From contig NZ_VHKL01000002.1 of NCBI RefSeq assembly GCF_007474605.1, positions 531,510 through 595,509 on the forward strand: a DNA stretch of 64,000 nucleotides, read 5' to 3'. Source of the DNA: Rhodoligotrophos appendicifer (GTDB taxonomy: Bacteria; Pseudomonadota; Alphaproteobacteria; Rhizobiales; Im1). Shown one piece after another: positions 35,459 to 43,102 of this stretch. The translations under genes and the position numbers were made by a program. The first letter of the stretch is position 1; each line of letters starts with the position of its first letter. Below the pieces are notes generated by a model. The model did no database searches. It was given only the letters and a program-made list of their open reading frames with translations, and was not told the origin of the DNA.

Positions 35459-36556
35459 GTGGCCAGAAACAATCTTCTCGCAGTCCAGACGGACAAGCCG
35501 ATACCGGCTACCGATGGACCGCTCAGCTCTGTTTTGTTGCGCTGGTACGATTTTCACAAGCGTGATTTGCCGTGGCGCTACTCTCCCGGAAGCGTGCCCG
35601 ATCCTTATGCGGTGTGGCTAAGCGAAGTCATGTTGCAGCAAACAACGGTAACGGTTGTAAAGGGCTTCTTCTCCCGCTTCATTGATCGTTGGCCAACGGT
35701 CTCCAGTCTCGCCTCTGCGCCGTTGGACGAGGTTCTGCGGGAGTGGGCGGGCCTTGGTTACTACGCGCGAGCCAGAAATCTTCACAAATGTGCGCAAGAG
35801 GTTGTCAGCCGCTTTGGTGCGGTATTCCCACAAACAAAGGGGCAACTTCAGTCTTTGCCCGGGATAGGAGAATACACGGCCGGTGCAATCGCGGCAATCG
35901 CCTTCAATCAACCGGAGGCTGCAGTCGATGGAAATGTGGAAAGGGTCGTTTCGCGATTGTTCGCCGTCCAAGTGCCTTTGCCCGAATCAAAGTCATATTT
36001 GAAAGCGTTAACGGAACGCCTCGTCCCCAGCGAGCGCCCGGGGGATTTCGCTCAGGCGCTGATGGATCTCGGCTCTACGATTTGTTCCCCGCGGAGGCCA
36101 ACCTGCTTAATTTGTCCTTTGGCACACGCCTGTAAAGGGCGGGCACTTAACATTGCTGCAACGCTACCGCTGAAGAGAGCAAAATCGACCAAGCCCGTGA
36201 GGGAGGGCGTTGCCTTCTTGGTTGTAACAGAGGATAGCCACGTCTTACTGCGGCGCAGAGCCGAGAAGGGTTTGCTTGGAGGGATGATGGAGGTCCCTTC
36301 AACACCATGGTCAACCCTTCGGCAGGACAATCCGAAAAAGTTTGCACCTTTAACCGGCTCCTGGGTTTCTGGAAACACATCGGTGGAGCATACTTTTACC
36401 CACTTTCATTTGCGCCTTCAGCTCTGGCAGTTGACGATTATAGAAACGGAGCCGATTTCGGGCGATGATTATAGATGGGTTTCACGATCGGAGATCCATC
36501 TAGAAGCCCTTCCAACTTTGATGCGCAAAATCTTAGACAAGGCATTGTGGCCTTAG
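35459..36556 (+). CDS. mutY: A/G-specific adenine glycosylase MutY
   Basis: This 365-residue DNA repair enzyme removes adenine mispaired with 8-oxoguanine. The catalytic glutamate is in VWLSEVMLQQTTV, the helix-hairpin-helix is LPGIGEYTAGAI, the catalytic aspartate is in AVDGNVERVVSRL, and the [4Fe-4S] cysteines follow a C-x6-C-x2-C-x5-C pattern near residue 208 (CSPRRPTCLICPLAHAC). The C-terminal part (about 235-360) is the MutT-like domain that reads 8-oxoguanine. The start is GTG 35459. It is divergent from dciA and convergent with ccrM, 8 bases apart. Confidence 0.95.
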   Translation: MARNNLLAVQTDKPIPATDGPLSSVLLRWYDFHKRDLPWRYSPGSVPDPYAVWLSEVMLQQTTVTVVKGFFSRFIDRWPTVSSLASAPLDEVLREWAGLGYYARARNLHKCAQEVVSRFGAVFPQTKGQLQSLPGIGEYTAGAIAAIAFNQPEAAVDGNVERVVSRLFAVQVPLPESKSYLKALTERLVPSERPGDFAQALMDLGSTICSPRRPTCLICPLAHACKGRALNIAATLPLKRAKSTKPVREGVAFLVVTEDSHVLLRRRAEKGLLGGMMEVPSTPWSTLRQDNPKKFAPLTGSWVSGNTSVEHTFTHFHLRLQLWQLTIIETEPISGDDYRWVSRSEIHLEALPTLMRKILDKALWP

Positions 36557-36564
36557 AGGACGGC

Positions 36565-37668
36565 TTACGCGGCCAATTCAGCCCGCAATTTTTGGCGCAT
36601 AATGTCTATGGGAACCAGATTTTTCTCTGCGATCATATGCCAGAAAGTCCACCCGTTGCAGGCTACGATTCCCTGAACATGTGCACCAATCTTGTGGATA
36701 GATCCGGTGGCATCCTTGGAGATCAACGTTCCGTCTGCTCTAACTTTGGCGGCGTGTCGACGCGCGGGATCATAAAGCGTTGTTCCTGGAGCTATGAGGC
36801 CGCGCTCCACAACTGCACCAAAGGGAATTCGGGGTTCGGCTCGCTTTCCAGTTGTGACCTTTATTGCATCACCCTCCATGGGCGTCGTCAGCGAGATCCG
36901 GTCTGACGCCGCTTTAGCATACGCAGGATCACGTTCGATGCCTATGAAGTTCCTGCCGAGCCTCTTCGCGACAACGCCGGTTGTGCCAGTGCCAAAAAAT
37001 GGATCCAGAATCGTGTCGCCCGGATGGGTCGAGGCCAAAATCACCCGATGAAGCAAGGATTCGGGCTTTTGAGTGGGGTGCACTTTGTGCCCATCTTTGT
37101 TCCTCAAGCGCTCCCCTCCGGTACAGATCGGGAGGAGCCAATCGGATCGCATCTGGATGTCATCGTTCAAGGCCTTCATAGCCTCATAGTTGAATGTGTA
37201 GCGCTTCTGGTCGGCACTCTTAGCCGCCCAAATCAGGGTTTCGTGTGCATTGGTAAAACGCTTTCCACGAAAGTTCGGCATCGGATTGGTCTTTCTCCAG
37301 ACGACATCATTCAGGAGCCAAAAACCCATATCCTGGAGAGCAGTGCCTAGGCGAAAGATATTATGGTAGCTTCCAATGACCCATAAAGTAGCCGAGTCCC
37401 GCATTATTCTGCGGCATTCTTGCAGCCATCTGCGGGAGAAGTCATCATACTGAGCAAAGCTGGCAAAGTGGTCCCAGTCGGATTCAACTCCGTCTACCCT
37501 AGAATTATTGGGGCGAAGAAGCTCTCCGCGGAGCTGAAGATTATAGGGTGGATCGGCAAAAACGGCGTCGACAGACTTCGACGGGATCTTCGTCAATTCT
37601 TGAAGGCAATCTCCAATTAAAATATTGTTTAATTTATCCTTGACTCCCGAAAAATGATCGACACCCAT
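36565..37668 (-). CDS. ccrM: Cell-cycle-regulated DNA adenine methyltransferase CcrM (GANTC)
   Basis: This 367-residue beta-class N6-adenine methyltransferase corresponds to CcrM, which methylates GANTC and links gene expression to chromosome replication in alphaproteobacteria. The catalytic DPPY is at about 38-41 ([10 protein letters not shown]), the cofactor motif FFGTGTTG near 223, and the CcrM-specific C-terminal DNA-binding region (about 270-360, ending in [15 protein letters not shown]) is present, which separates it from HinfI-type restriction enzymes. There is no restriction gene nearby. It lies downstream of rnhB but with a 133-base gap carrying dyad and CtrA-like sequences. A GANTC site (GACTC, 37642-37646) lies in its first codons. 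Confidence 0.93.
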   Translation of the reverse strand: MGVDHFSGVKDKLNNILIGDCLQELTKIPSKSVDAVFADPPYNLQLRGELLRPNNSRVDGVESDWDHFASFAQYDDFSRRWLQECRRIMRDSATLWVIGSYHNIFRLGTALQDMGFWLLNDVVWRKTNPMPNFRGKRFTNAHETLIWAAKSADQKRYTFNYEAMKALNDDIQMRSDWLLPICTGGERLRNKDGHKVHPTQKPESLLHRVILASTHPGDTILDPFFGTGTTGVVAKRLGRNFIGIERDPAYAKAASDRISLTTPMEGDAIKVTTGKRAEPRIPFGAVVERGLIAPGTTLYDPARRHAAKVRADGTLISKDATGSIHKIGAHVQGIVACNGWTFWHMIAEKNLVPIDIMRQKLRAELAA

Positions 37669-37670
37669 TC

Positions 37671-37700
37671 TCTGCCCTCACATAACATTCAAAGGGCAGA
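37671..37700. promoter_or_regulatory. 8-bp inverted repeat immediately upstream of ccrM
   Basis: TCTGCCCT (37671-37678) is repeated inverted as AGGGCAGA (37693-37700), starting two bases before the ccrM start codon. It could be an operator or an mRNA hairpin that hides the ribosome binding site: on the ccrM strand the GAGGGCAGA next to the ATG would pair with the other arm. That would give post-transcriptional control of a protein known to be tightly cell-cycle limited. Confidence 0.45.
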
Positions 37701-37776
37701 TTTGTTTATTCTCGTAAAATTAAAGTTAAGATATACTAATCCTGAAATTTACAGCGTTGTTCTTGTTAGTTTAGCA

Positions 37777-37791
37777 TTAATCGTTGGTAAA
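37777..37791. promoter_or_regulatory. CtrA-like site between rnhB and ccrM
   Basis: TTAATCGTTGGTAAA (37777-37791) matches the CtrA consensus TTAA-N7-TTAA at seven of eight fixed positions. It lies about 110 bases upstream of the ccrM start, close to the rnhB stop. In Caulobacter, ccrM is a CtrA target, so the site makes biological sense, but a 7/8 match in AT-rich DNA is not strong by itself. Confidence 0.3.
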
Positions 37792-37801
37792 TTTCGTGGA
37801 G

Positions 37802-38410
37802 CTAGAACTTTGTCAGCACGAGCTGGACCGGCGCGAAATTCCGGCGATGATGGGGGGTGATGCCGAAGCGGATCAACGCCTTCTGATGATCAGGAGTGCC
37901 ATACCCCTTATGCTTCTCAAATCCGTAGTCCGGGTACTCAAGGGCAATTTCCCCCATTAGGCGATCGCGTGTGACCTTTGCTATAATGGACGCTGCGGCA
38001 ATGGAGGGAGAAATGGCGTCACCGCCGATGATTGCTGTGCTTCTACAGGGGAGATCAGGACAGAATTTTCCGTCTATTAGCACCAGATCAGGGCGGACAT
38101 TCAGGGCCATACAAGCCTGCTGCATGGCTAACAGTGTCGCAAAATGTAAGTTTATCCGCTCGATCTCATGAACATCCACAACACCGACTGACCAAGTCGA
38201 GGTCGCAACAATTTTCTCGTAAAGTGCCTCGCGCTGTCCGGAGCTCAATTTTTTTGAATCGTTGATCCCCGCTGGAATTCGGCTCTGATCCAGAATCACA
38301 GCTGCGGCTACCACAGGACCTGCCCAGGGACCGCGACCAGCTTCGTCAACCCCCGCTATAAGGCGGACCCCATCTTTGTGCGCCTCACTCTCGTAGCGGA
38401 AGTCCAACAT
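37802..38410 (-). CDS. rnhB: Ribonuclease HII
   Basis: This 202-residue enzyme removes RNA from RNA-DNA hybrids and single ribonucleotides from DNA. The signature acidic site GVDEAGRGPWAGPVV is near residue 20, with later catalytic positions in LIDGK and ASIIAKVTRDR. Length is typical. It lies downstream of the radical SAM gene and upstream of ccrM, an arrangement seen in many Hyphomicrobiales. The window therefore holds both RNase HI and HII genes. Confidence 0.96.
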   Translation of the reverse strand: MLDFRYESEAHKDGVRLIAGVDEAGRGPWAGPVVAAAVILDQSRIPAGINDSKKLSSGQREALYEKIVATSTWSVGVVDVHEIERINLHFATLLAMQQACMALNVRPDLVLIDGKFCPDLPCRSTAIIGGDAISPSIAAASIIAKVTRDRLMGEIALEYPDYGFEKHKGYGTPDHQKALIRFGITPHHRRNFAPVQLVLTKF

Positions 38411-38495
38411 CCCATTAACCTTGAAGCGTTGAGCGTAGGGGGAAGCGTTAAACAGCTCTTTTCAACGATTTCAACAAGGAAATAAAAAACGAGAT

Positions 38496-39557
38496 TTAGA
38501 TCAGTGACATCTGCTGGCCTTCCATCACCTGCCGAGAGAACAATTTGGTCTCCAGCTCCAAGGAACCGCGGTTCAGGCCATGGCGGCGGCAGGATGCCTC
38601 AAAGAGCTGCTTAATCATCTGAGAGTAGGGGCCAGAGCCCTTCATGCGCTTCCCCCAGGCAGCCTCATAATCTTTGCCATCTCTCGTCGATCTAATCAGC
38701 GACATGACATGTTGTGCTTTATTAGGCATCTCTCGATCGAGCCACTCTCGAAAAACCTGGAGCACCTCTCTTGGCAACCGCAGCAACACGTAGCCGGCTT
38801 GAGACACCCCAGCCAAGGATGCTGCAGCCAAAATGTTCTCGATTTCTTTGTCATTGATTGCTGGAATAATCGGAGCCACCATCACTGTTGTGGGAATGCC
38901 TTCGCTGCTCAACGTTTTGAGAGCCTCGAGCCTCTTCTTCGGTGTCGAGGCTCTAGGTTCCATGCTCCTGGCTAGTGCCGAATTCAAACTGGTCACAGAT
39001 ACTGCGACCTTAACCAGTTGTCTGCTGGCCAAATCTTTCAAAATGTCGAGATCGCGCAAAATAGAGGCCGATTTGGTAATGAGTCCTATTGGATGATTAA
39101 ACTCTAGAAGAACCCGGAGAATTTCTCGCGTGATGCGGTATTGCCTTTCTATGGGCTGATAGGGGTCGGTATTTGCGCCGAGGACAATCGCCTTTGGAAT
39201 ATAACTTGGTTTCGACAGCTCCAGCCGCAGCAGCTCAGCCGCATTTGTCTTCGCGAAAATCTGGGATTCGAAATCGGCTCCCGGGGACAGTCCCCAATAG
39301 GCATGAGTGGGCCTTGCGTAGCAGTAGGAGCAGCCATGTTCACAACCCTGATAAGGATTTATAGATCTGTCAAATGAAAGGTCCGGACTTTTATTTCTGG
39401 TAATAATAGTCCGCGCAGCTTCAAGGACGACTTTTGTTCGAAGTGGACCCTCGTTCTCTAAGAAGTCCTGTTGGTCAGAAAGAGGAGCGGTACATAAGCG
39501 TTCGAACCTCCCAGAGGTATTGGAGTGCACGCCGCGGCCGCGATATTTTGACCTCAA
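38496..39557 (-). CDS. Radical SAM protein, PA0069 family
   Basis: This 353-residue protein carries a C-x3-C-x2-C radical SAM motif (GCEHGCSYCYAR near residue 72) and the NPYQGC and RPTHAYWG blocks that mark the PA0069/SplB-like family. The reaction is not established. The start is a TTG at 39557 with GGAGG about six bases upstream, a good context. Later blocks such as GANTDPYQPIE and TKSASILRDLDIL fit the family. It is followed by rnhB (85-base gap) and ccrM on the same strand. Confidence 0.9.
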   Translation of the reverse strand: MRSKYRGRGVHSNTSGRFERLCTAPLSDQQDFLENEGPLRTKVVLEAARTIITRNKSPDLSFDRSINPYQGCEHGCSYCYARPTHAYWGLSPGADFESQIFAKTNAAELLRLELSKPSYIPKAIVLGANTDPYQPIERQYRITREILRVLLEFNHPIGLITKSASILRDLDILKDLASRQLVKVAVSVTSLNSALARSMEPRASTPKKRLEALKTLSSEGIPTTVMVAPIIPAINDKEIENILAAASLAGVSQAGYVLLRLPREVLQVFREWLDREMPNKAQHVMSLIRSTRDGKDYEAAWGKRMKGSGPYSQMIKQLFEASCRRHGLNRGSLELETKLFSRQVMEGQQMSLI

Positions 39558-39652
39558 AAAAGCCTCCGCCCTTTGGATCGCTCCTAGCCAGTCTTACGGC
39601 TTTGGTACCTCATTGAGCAGAACGTAACAAGAACAAAGTGAGTGGAAAATGT

Positions 39653-40183
39653 CTACTGCCGTTTGTGCTCGCTGAGGCGAGGCAAAATCTCTGCGAAATT
39701 GCAGGGTGCATGGCGATAGTCCAATTGGGCAGCAAGGATCTCATCCCATGCGTCCTTGCAAGCACCAGGAGAACCGGGGAGACAAAAAATTAACTTACCT
39801 CCTGCGGTTCCCGCCATGGCTCGGGACTGTATTGTTGAGGTGCCAATGTTCCTGTAGGAAATCATATGAAAAACTATCGAAAACCCCTCTATTATTTTTT
39901 CGAATATTGGCTTCAAAGCGTCTGGTGTTATATCGCGACCTGTTAAGCCGGTCCCGCCAGTCGTAATGATGACGTCGAGGGCCGACGTTGAAATCCAGTT
40001 CTTGACCTGCTTTTGAATATCTTCGACCTCATCAAGCACTAATGCTCGATCGGCCAGGATGTGGCCCGAAGACTGGATACGCTCCACCAAAAGGGAACCA
40101 GATTTATCCGTCAACATCGAACGGCTGTCGGATACAGTCAGAACGGCTATCCTAAGTGGATGAAAATCTCTACCTAAGGACAT
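39653..40183 (-). CDS. moaB: MoaB/MogA family molybdenum cofactor protein
   Basis: This 176-residue protein has the MoaB/Mog fold: LRIAVLTVSDSRS at the N-terminus, TTGGTGLTGRD near residues 70-80 (molybdopterin binding) and LPGSPGACKDAWDEIL near the end. Such proteins adenylylate molybdopterin before metal insertion, although MoaB of E. coli seems dispensable. The start codon directly abuts the stop of the upstream UDG gene, so the two are translated from one mRNA. No other molybdenum cofactor gene is in the window. Confidence 0.92.
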   Translation of the reverse strand: MSLGRDFHPLRIAVLTVSDSRSMLTDKSGSLLVERIQSSGHILADRALVLDEVEDIQKQVKNWISTSALDVIITTGGTGLTGRDITPDALKPIFEKIIEGFSIVFHMISYRNIGTSTIQSRAMAGTAGGKLIFCLPGSPGACKDAWDEILAAQLDYRHAPCNFAEILPRLSEHKRQ

Positions 40184-41221
40184 CTATAACCTTTCTGTGG
40201 AGATAGTGTTTTTAAGTTGCATTAGATCACGCCACGCCAGTCTTTTGTGGTCAGGTTGCCTCAATAAATATGCGGGATGCAGTGTTGGCAACGCCCTGTA
40301 TGATTTACCGCAAGGGCTGGTGTAAATTTGCCAGTTTCCGTGGAGTCGCATAATTCCCTGCGTTGTATTCAAAAGCCGAGCCGTTGCCGTGGAACCAGCG
40401 AAAAGCAAAAATTTTGGATCTATGATTTCTATCATGCGCCCTAGAAACGGTAGGCACATCAGGGTTTCCGCTTCCGTTGGTTTTCGGTTGCCGGGCGGTC
40501 GCCAAAAAATGCAATTGGATATGAACACAGAATACTTGCTGTCGGTCGATGCGCGAGAAAGGCCGATAGCCGAAAGCATATGATCAAGCAGGCGACCTGA
40601 GCGCCCGACAAAGGGCTTCCCCAGAACGTCTTCATCCCGGCCCGGGGCTTCACCGATTATCATTAGGTCTGCCCGAGGATCTCCGTCACACAAGACGAGA
40701 TTTGTGGCAGTCCGTCTTAGCGGACATCCATGGAAGCCGTTAAGTGCATCCCTGACATCCTCCAGCGAGTTGCAGCTGCTCGCGATCTTATGTGCGTCTT
40801 GAACCACATCTTCAGGCGGTGGCGTCGCCAATAAGGGTATTGTTGTTGGACGAACGTTTTTCCTTTCGCCAACGCTCAAAGTCGGATCCCGAAATGATGC
40901 TTCCGTGTTCAGAGTTTTCGAAGAGCCCGTTGCCTGTGCACGGATAGCGTCGGACGTCTCGTTCAGCATTTGTTGAGACGAGTCTTTGACAGGGAAGGAA
41001 GCCTCCGTTGAGGGAGAAAAGAGCTCCAGACGGTCGATGGGGCTGGTTCCAATGAGTTCATCGACACCTATGTCTGAGTACCATTTCAGAAGCCTCAACC
41101 CTGTTTTGCCCTCATCCGTGCTGTTCAACTTTTTGCCTGCAACAGTGCTTTCCAAGGGACGGGACACTACTATAAGACCCTGATGGTTGAGAAGGGTTCG
41201 TGGCTTCGGCCGCAAAGCCAA
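40184..41221 (-). CDS. Uracil-DNA glycosylase, family 4-like
   Basis: This protein removes uracil from DNA. The glycosylase domain starts near residue 150 and has the water-activating motif GEAPGRDEDVLGKPF (near 188), the WRPPGNRKPT block and the DNA-binding HPAYLLRQP near 317. Only two of the four Fe-S cysteines of canonical family 4 enzymes are present: GFHGCPL has one of the first pair, and the KC before RPP is replaced by FW. The N-terminal LLKWYSDIGVDE element is typical of alphaproteobacterial members. The start is uncertain: 41221 runs into the divergent ETF-QO region; GTG 41167 is an alternative. Confidence 0.9.
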   Translation of the reverse strand: MALRPKPRTLLNHQGLIVVSRPLESTVAGKKLNSTDEGKTGLRLLKWYSDIGVDELIGTSPIDRLELFSPSTEASFPVKDSSQQMLNETSDAIRAQATGSSKTLNTEASFRDPTLSVGERKNVRPTTIPLLATPPPEDVVQDAHKIASSCNSLEDVRDALNGFHGCPLRRTATNLVLCDGDPRADLMIIGEAPGRDEDVLGKPFVGRSGRLLDHMLSAIGLSRASTDSKYSVFISNCIFWRPPGNRKPTEAETLMCLPFLGRMIEIIDPKFLLFAGSTATARLLNTTQGIMRLHGNWQIYTSPCGKSYRALPTLHPAYLLRQPDHKRLAWRDLMQLKNTISTERL

Positions 41222-41247
41222 CAGAGACTAAGAAGAGGAGAGGCACT

Positions 41248-42927
41248 TTGAGCGGAGTGGAAGTCGGCGTTGAGAGAGACTGTATGGAGTATGACGTTGT
41301 CATCGTCGGTGCAGGCCCCGCCGGTCTCAGTGCCGCCATAAGGTTGAAACAACTGGCTGTGGAGGCGCAAAGTGAAATCTCCGTTTGCGTTCTCGAAAAG
41401 GGGTCGGAAGTTGGGGCTCATATCCTATCGGGCGCGGTGATCGATCCTATTGCCCTCACTGAGCTCATACCGGATTGGAAGAGCCGAAATGCACCTTTGA
41501 CGGTCCCCGTGGTTGAGGATCGCTTTTACCTTTTAGGGCCTGCCGGCAGTTTGCGCCTTCCCAATGTGGCCATGCCGAAGTTGATGAACAACCATGGAAA
41601 TTATGCCGCGTCTCTCGGGAACCTTTGCCGATGGCTCGCGTCTGAGGCCGAGGCTTTGGGCGTAGAGATTTACCCTGGATTTGCCTGTTCGGATCTCATT
41701 TACCGACCAGATGGGTCGGTAAAAGGAGTAGTCGCAGGTGTTATGGGGATCGACAAAAGCGGAAGACCGAAGAGCGATTTTCAACCGGGTATGGAGCTTC
41801 ACGGCAAATATGTTTTCATTGCTGAGGGCGTCAGAGGATCTCTCGCAAAAATTCTGATCGAAAGGTTTGGGCTCTCGCAGGGCAGAGAGCCTCAAAAATT
41901 CGGCCTTGGAATGAAGGAGTTGTGGGAGGTTCGCCCCGACGTTCATAAACAAGGGCAGGTCACCCATACAATGGGATGGCCTCTCGGCACCAAAACCGGA
42001 GGCGGGAGCTTTATGTACCACCTCGAGGGCAACGTAGTCTCACTTGGGTTCGTGGTGCACCTCAACTACACGAACCCTTATCTTTTTCCATTTGGAGAAT
42101 TCCAGCGATTTAAGCACCATCCGCTGATTCGGAGCGTGCTTGAAGGAGGGCGACGCATCGCTTACGGAGCGCGGGCTATCACAGAGGGCGGAGCGCAGTC
42201 TGTGCCGAAGCTCACCTTTCCAGGGGGGGTGCTGATTGGATGTTCCGCTGGGTTCGTCAATGTACCGCGCATCAAAGGCAGCCATAATGCCATGAAAACG
42301 GGAATGATGGCAGCAGAGAGCGCTTTCGAGGCGATTAGCAGGGGGCAGGAGGGGGACGAGCTAATCGAGTATGAAAATCGATATAGAAATTCCTGGGTAT
42401 ATAAAGATCTCATGCAAGTGCGGAACGTGAAACCGATGTGGTCCAAGTATGGCTTGGTTGGTGGTCTCGCGTTAGGAGCCTTCGACATGTGGACGAACGA
42501 GTTGTTCGGAGCCTCTTTATTTGGAACCATGAAACATGGGAAACCGGATCATGCTTCATTACATCCGGCAGCTCGAGCCCACGAAATAACCTATCCTAAA
42601 CCAGATGGCGTTCTTTCCTTCGACAGACTTACGGATCTATCGTTTTCGGCGACCAATCATGAGGAAGACCAACCTTGCCATCTACAGCTGAAAGATCCAT
42701 CAATACCGGTAAAGTACACGTTGCCTAAATACGATGAGCCGGCTCAAAGATATTGTCCCGCCGGGGTGTATGAGATCATTTTGGACGAGGCGGGCGAGAA
42801 TCCTAAGTTTCAAATCAACGCGCAGAACTGCGTTCACTGCAAGACTTGTGATATCAAGGACCCACCTCAGAACATCAATTGGACGACGCCGGAGGGGGGC
42901 GGAGGACCTAACTATCCCAATATGTGA
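41248..42927 (+). CDS. Electron transfer flavoprotein-ubiquinone oxidoreductase
   Basis: This 559-residue membrane-associated enzyme passes electrons from ETF (fatty acid and amino acid oxidation) to ubiquinone. It has an FAD-binding site (VVIVGAGPAGLSAAIRL near residue 18) and a C-terminal [4Fe-4S] centre (NCVHCKTCDIKDP). I start at TTG 41248 because AGGAGAGG (41235-41242) lies 5 bases before it and it gives the family start ERDCMEYDVV; the open frame runs back to 41200, overlapping the divergent UDG gene. ATG 41284 is a third option. Its ETF partner genes are not in the window. Confidence 0.94.
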   Translation: MSGVEVGVERDCMEYDVVIVGAGPAGLSAAIRLKQLAVEAQSEISVCVLEKGSEVGAHILSGAVIDPIALTELIPDWKSRNAPLTVPVVEDRFYLLGPAGSLRLPNVAMPKLMNNHGNYAASLGNLCRWLASEAEALGVEIYPGFACSDLIYRPDGSVKGVVAGVMGIDKSGRPKSDFQPGMELHGKYVFIAEGVRGSLAKILIERFGLSQGREPQKFGLGMKELWEVRPDVHKQGQVTHTMGWPLGTKTGGGSFMYHLEGNVVSLGFVVHLNYTNPYLFPFGEFQRFKHHPLIRSVLEGGRRIAYGARAITEGGAQSVPKLTFPGGVLIGCSAGFVNVPRIKGSHNAMKTGMMAAESAFEAISRGQEGDELIEYENRYRNSWVYKDLMQVRNVKPMWSKYGLVGGLALGAFDMWTNELFGASLFGTMKHGKPDHASLHPAARAHEITYPKPDGVLSFDRLTDLSFSATNHEEDQPCHLQLKDPSIPVKYTLPKYDEPAQRYCPAGVYEIILDEAGENPKFQINAQNCVHCKTCDIKDPPQNINWTTPEGGGGPNYPNM

Positions 42928-43102
42928 CTAATGAACCGCAGCCCGCGTTGGCAATTTCATTTGCGCCGCAATTATATATAATTCTGAGTAGAGGCGTGGC
43001 CGTGATCAAGCCGATGGTGGTCGCCAGCACCGGCGTGGCGGCTGCCTCACTGTGCGGGAGTTCAGCGCCGTGTCGATACAGAGTTGCAGGAGCCCAGCTG
43101 GC
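42928..43102 (+). promoter_or_regulatory. Upstream region of the TPR gene with AT-rich palindrome
   Basis: The gap holds a perfect 14-bp palindrome AATTATATATAATT (42970-42983) whose right part reads TATAAT (42977-42982), a consensus -10 box. The best -35 partner at 16 bases (TTTCAT) is poor. It may be the promoter of the TPR gene or a protein-binding site. Nothing else is recognised in the gap. Confidence 0.35.

Noticed and set aside
36565..37668. ccrM considered as part of a restriction-modification system
   Set aside because: No restriction endonuclease gene is adjacent, and the C-terminal CcrM-specific region and conserved rnhB neighbourhood fit an orphan cell-cycle methyltransferase.
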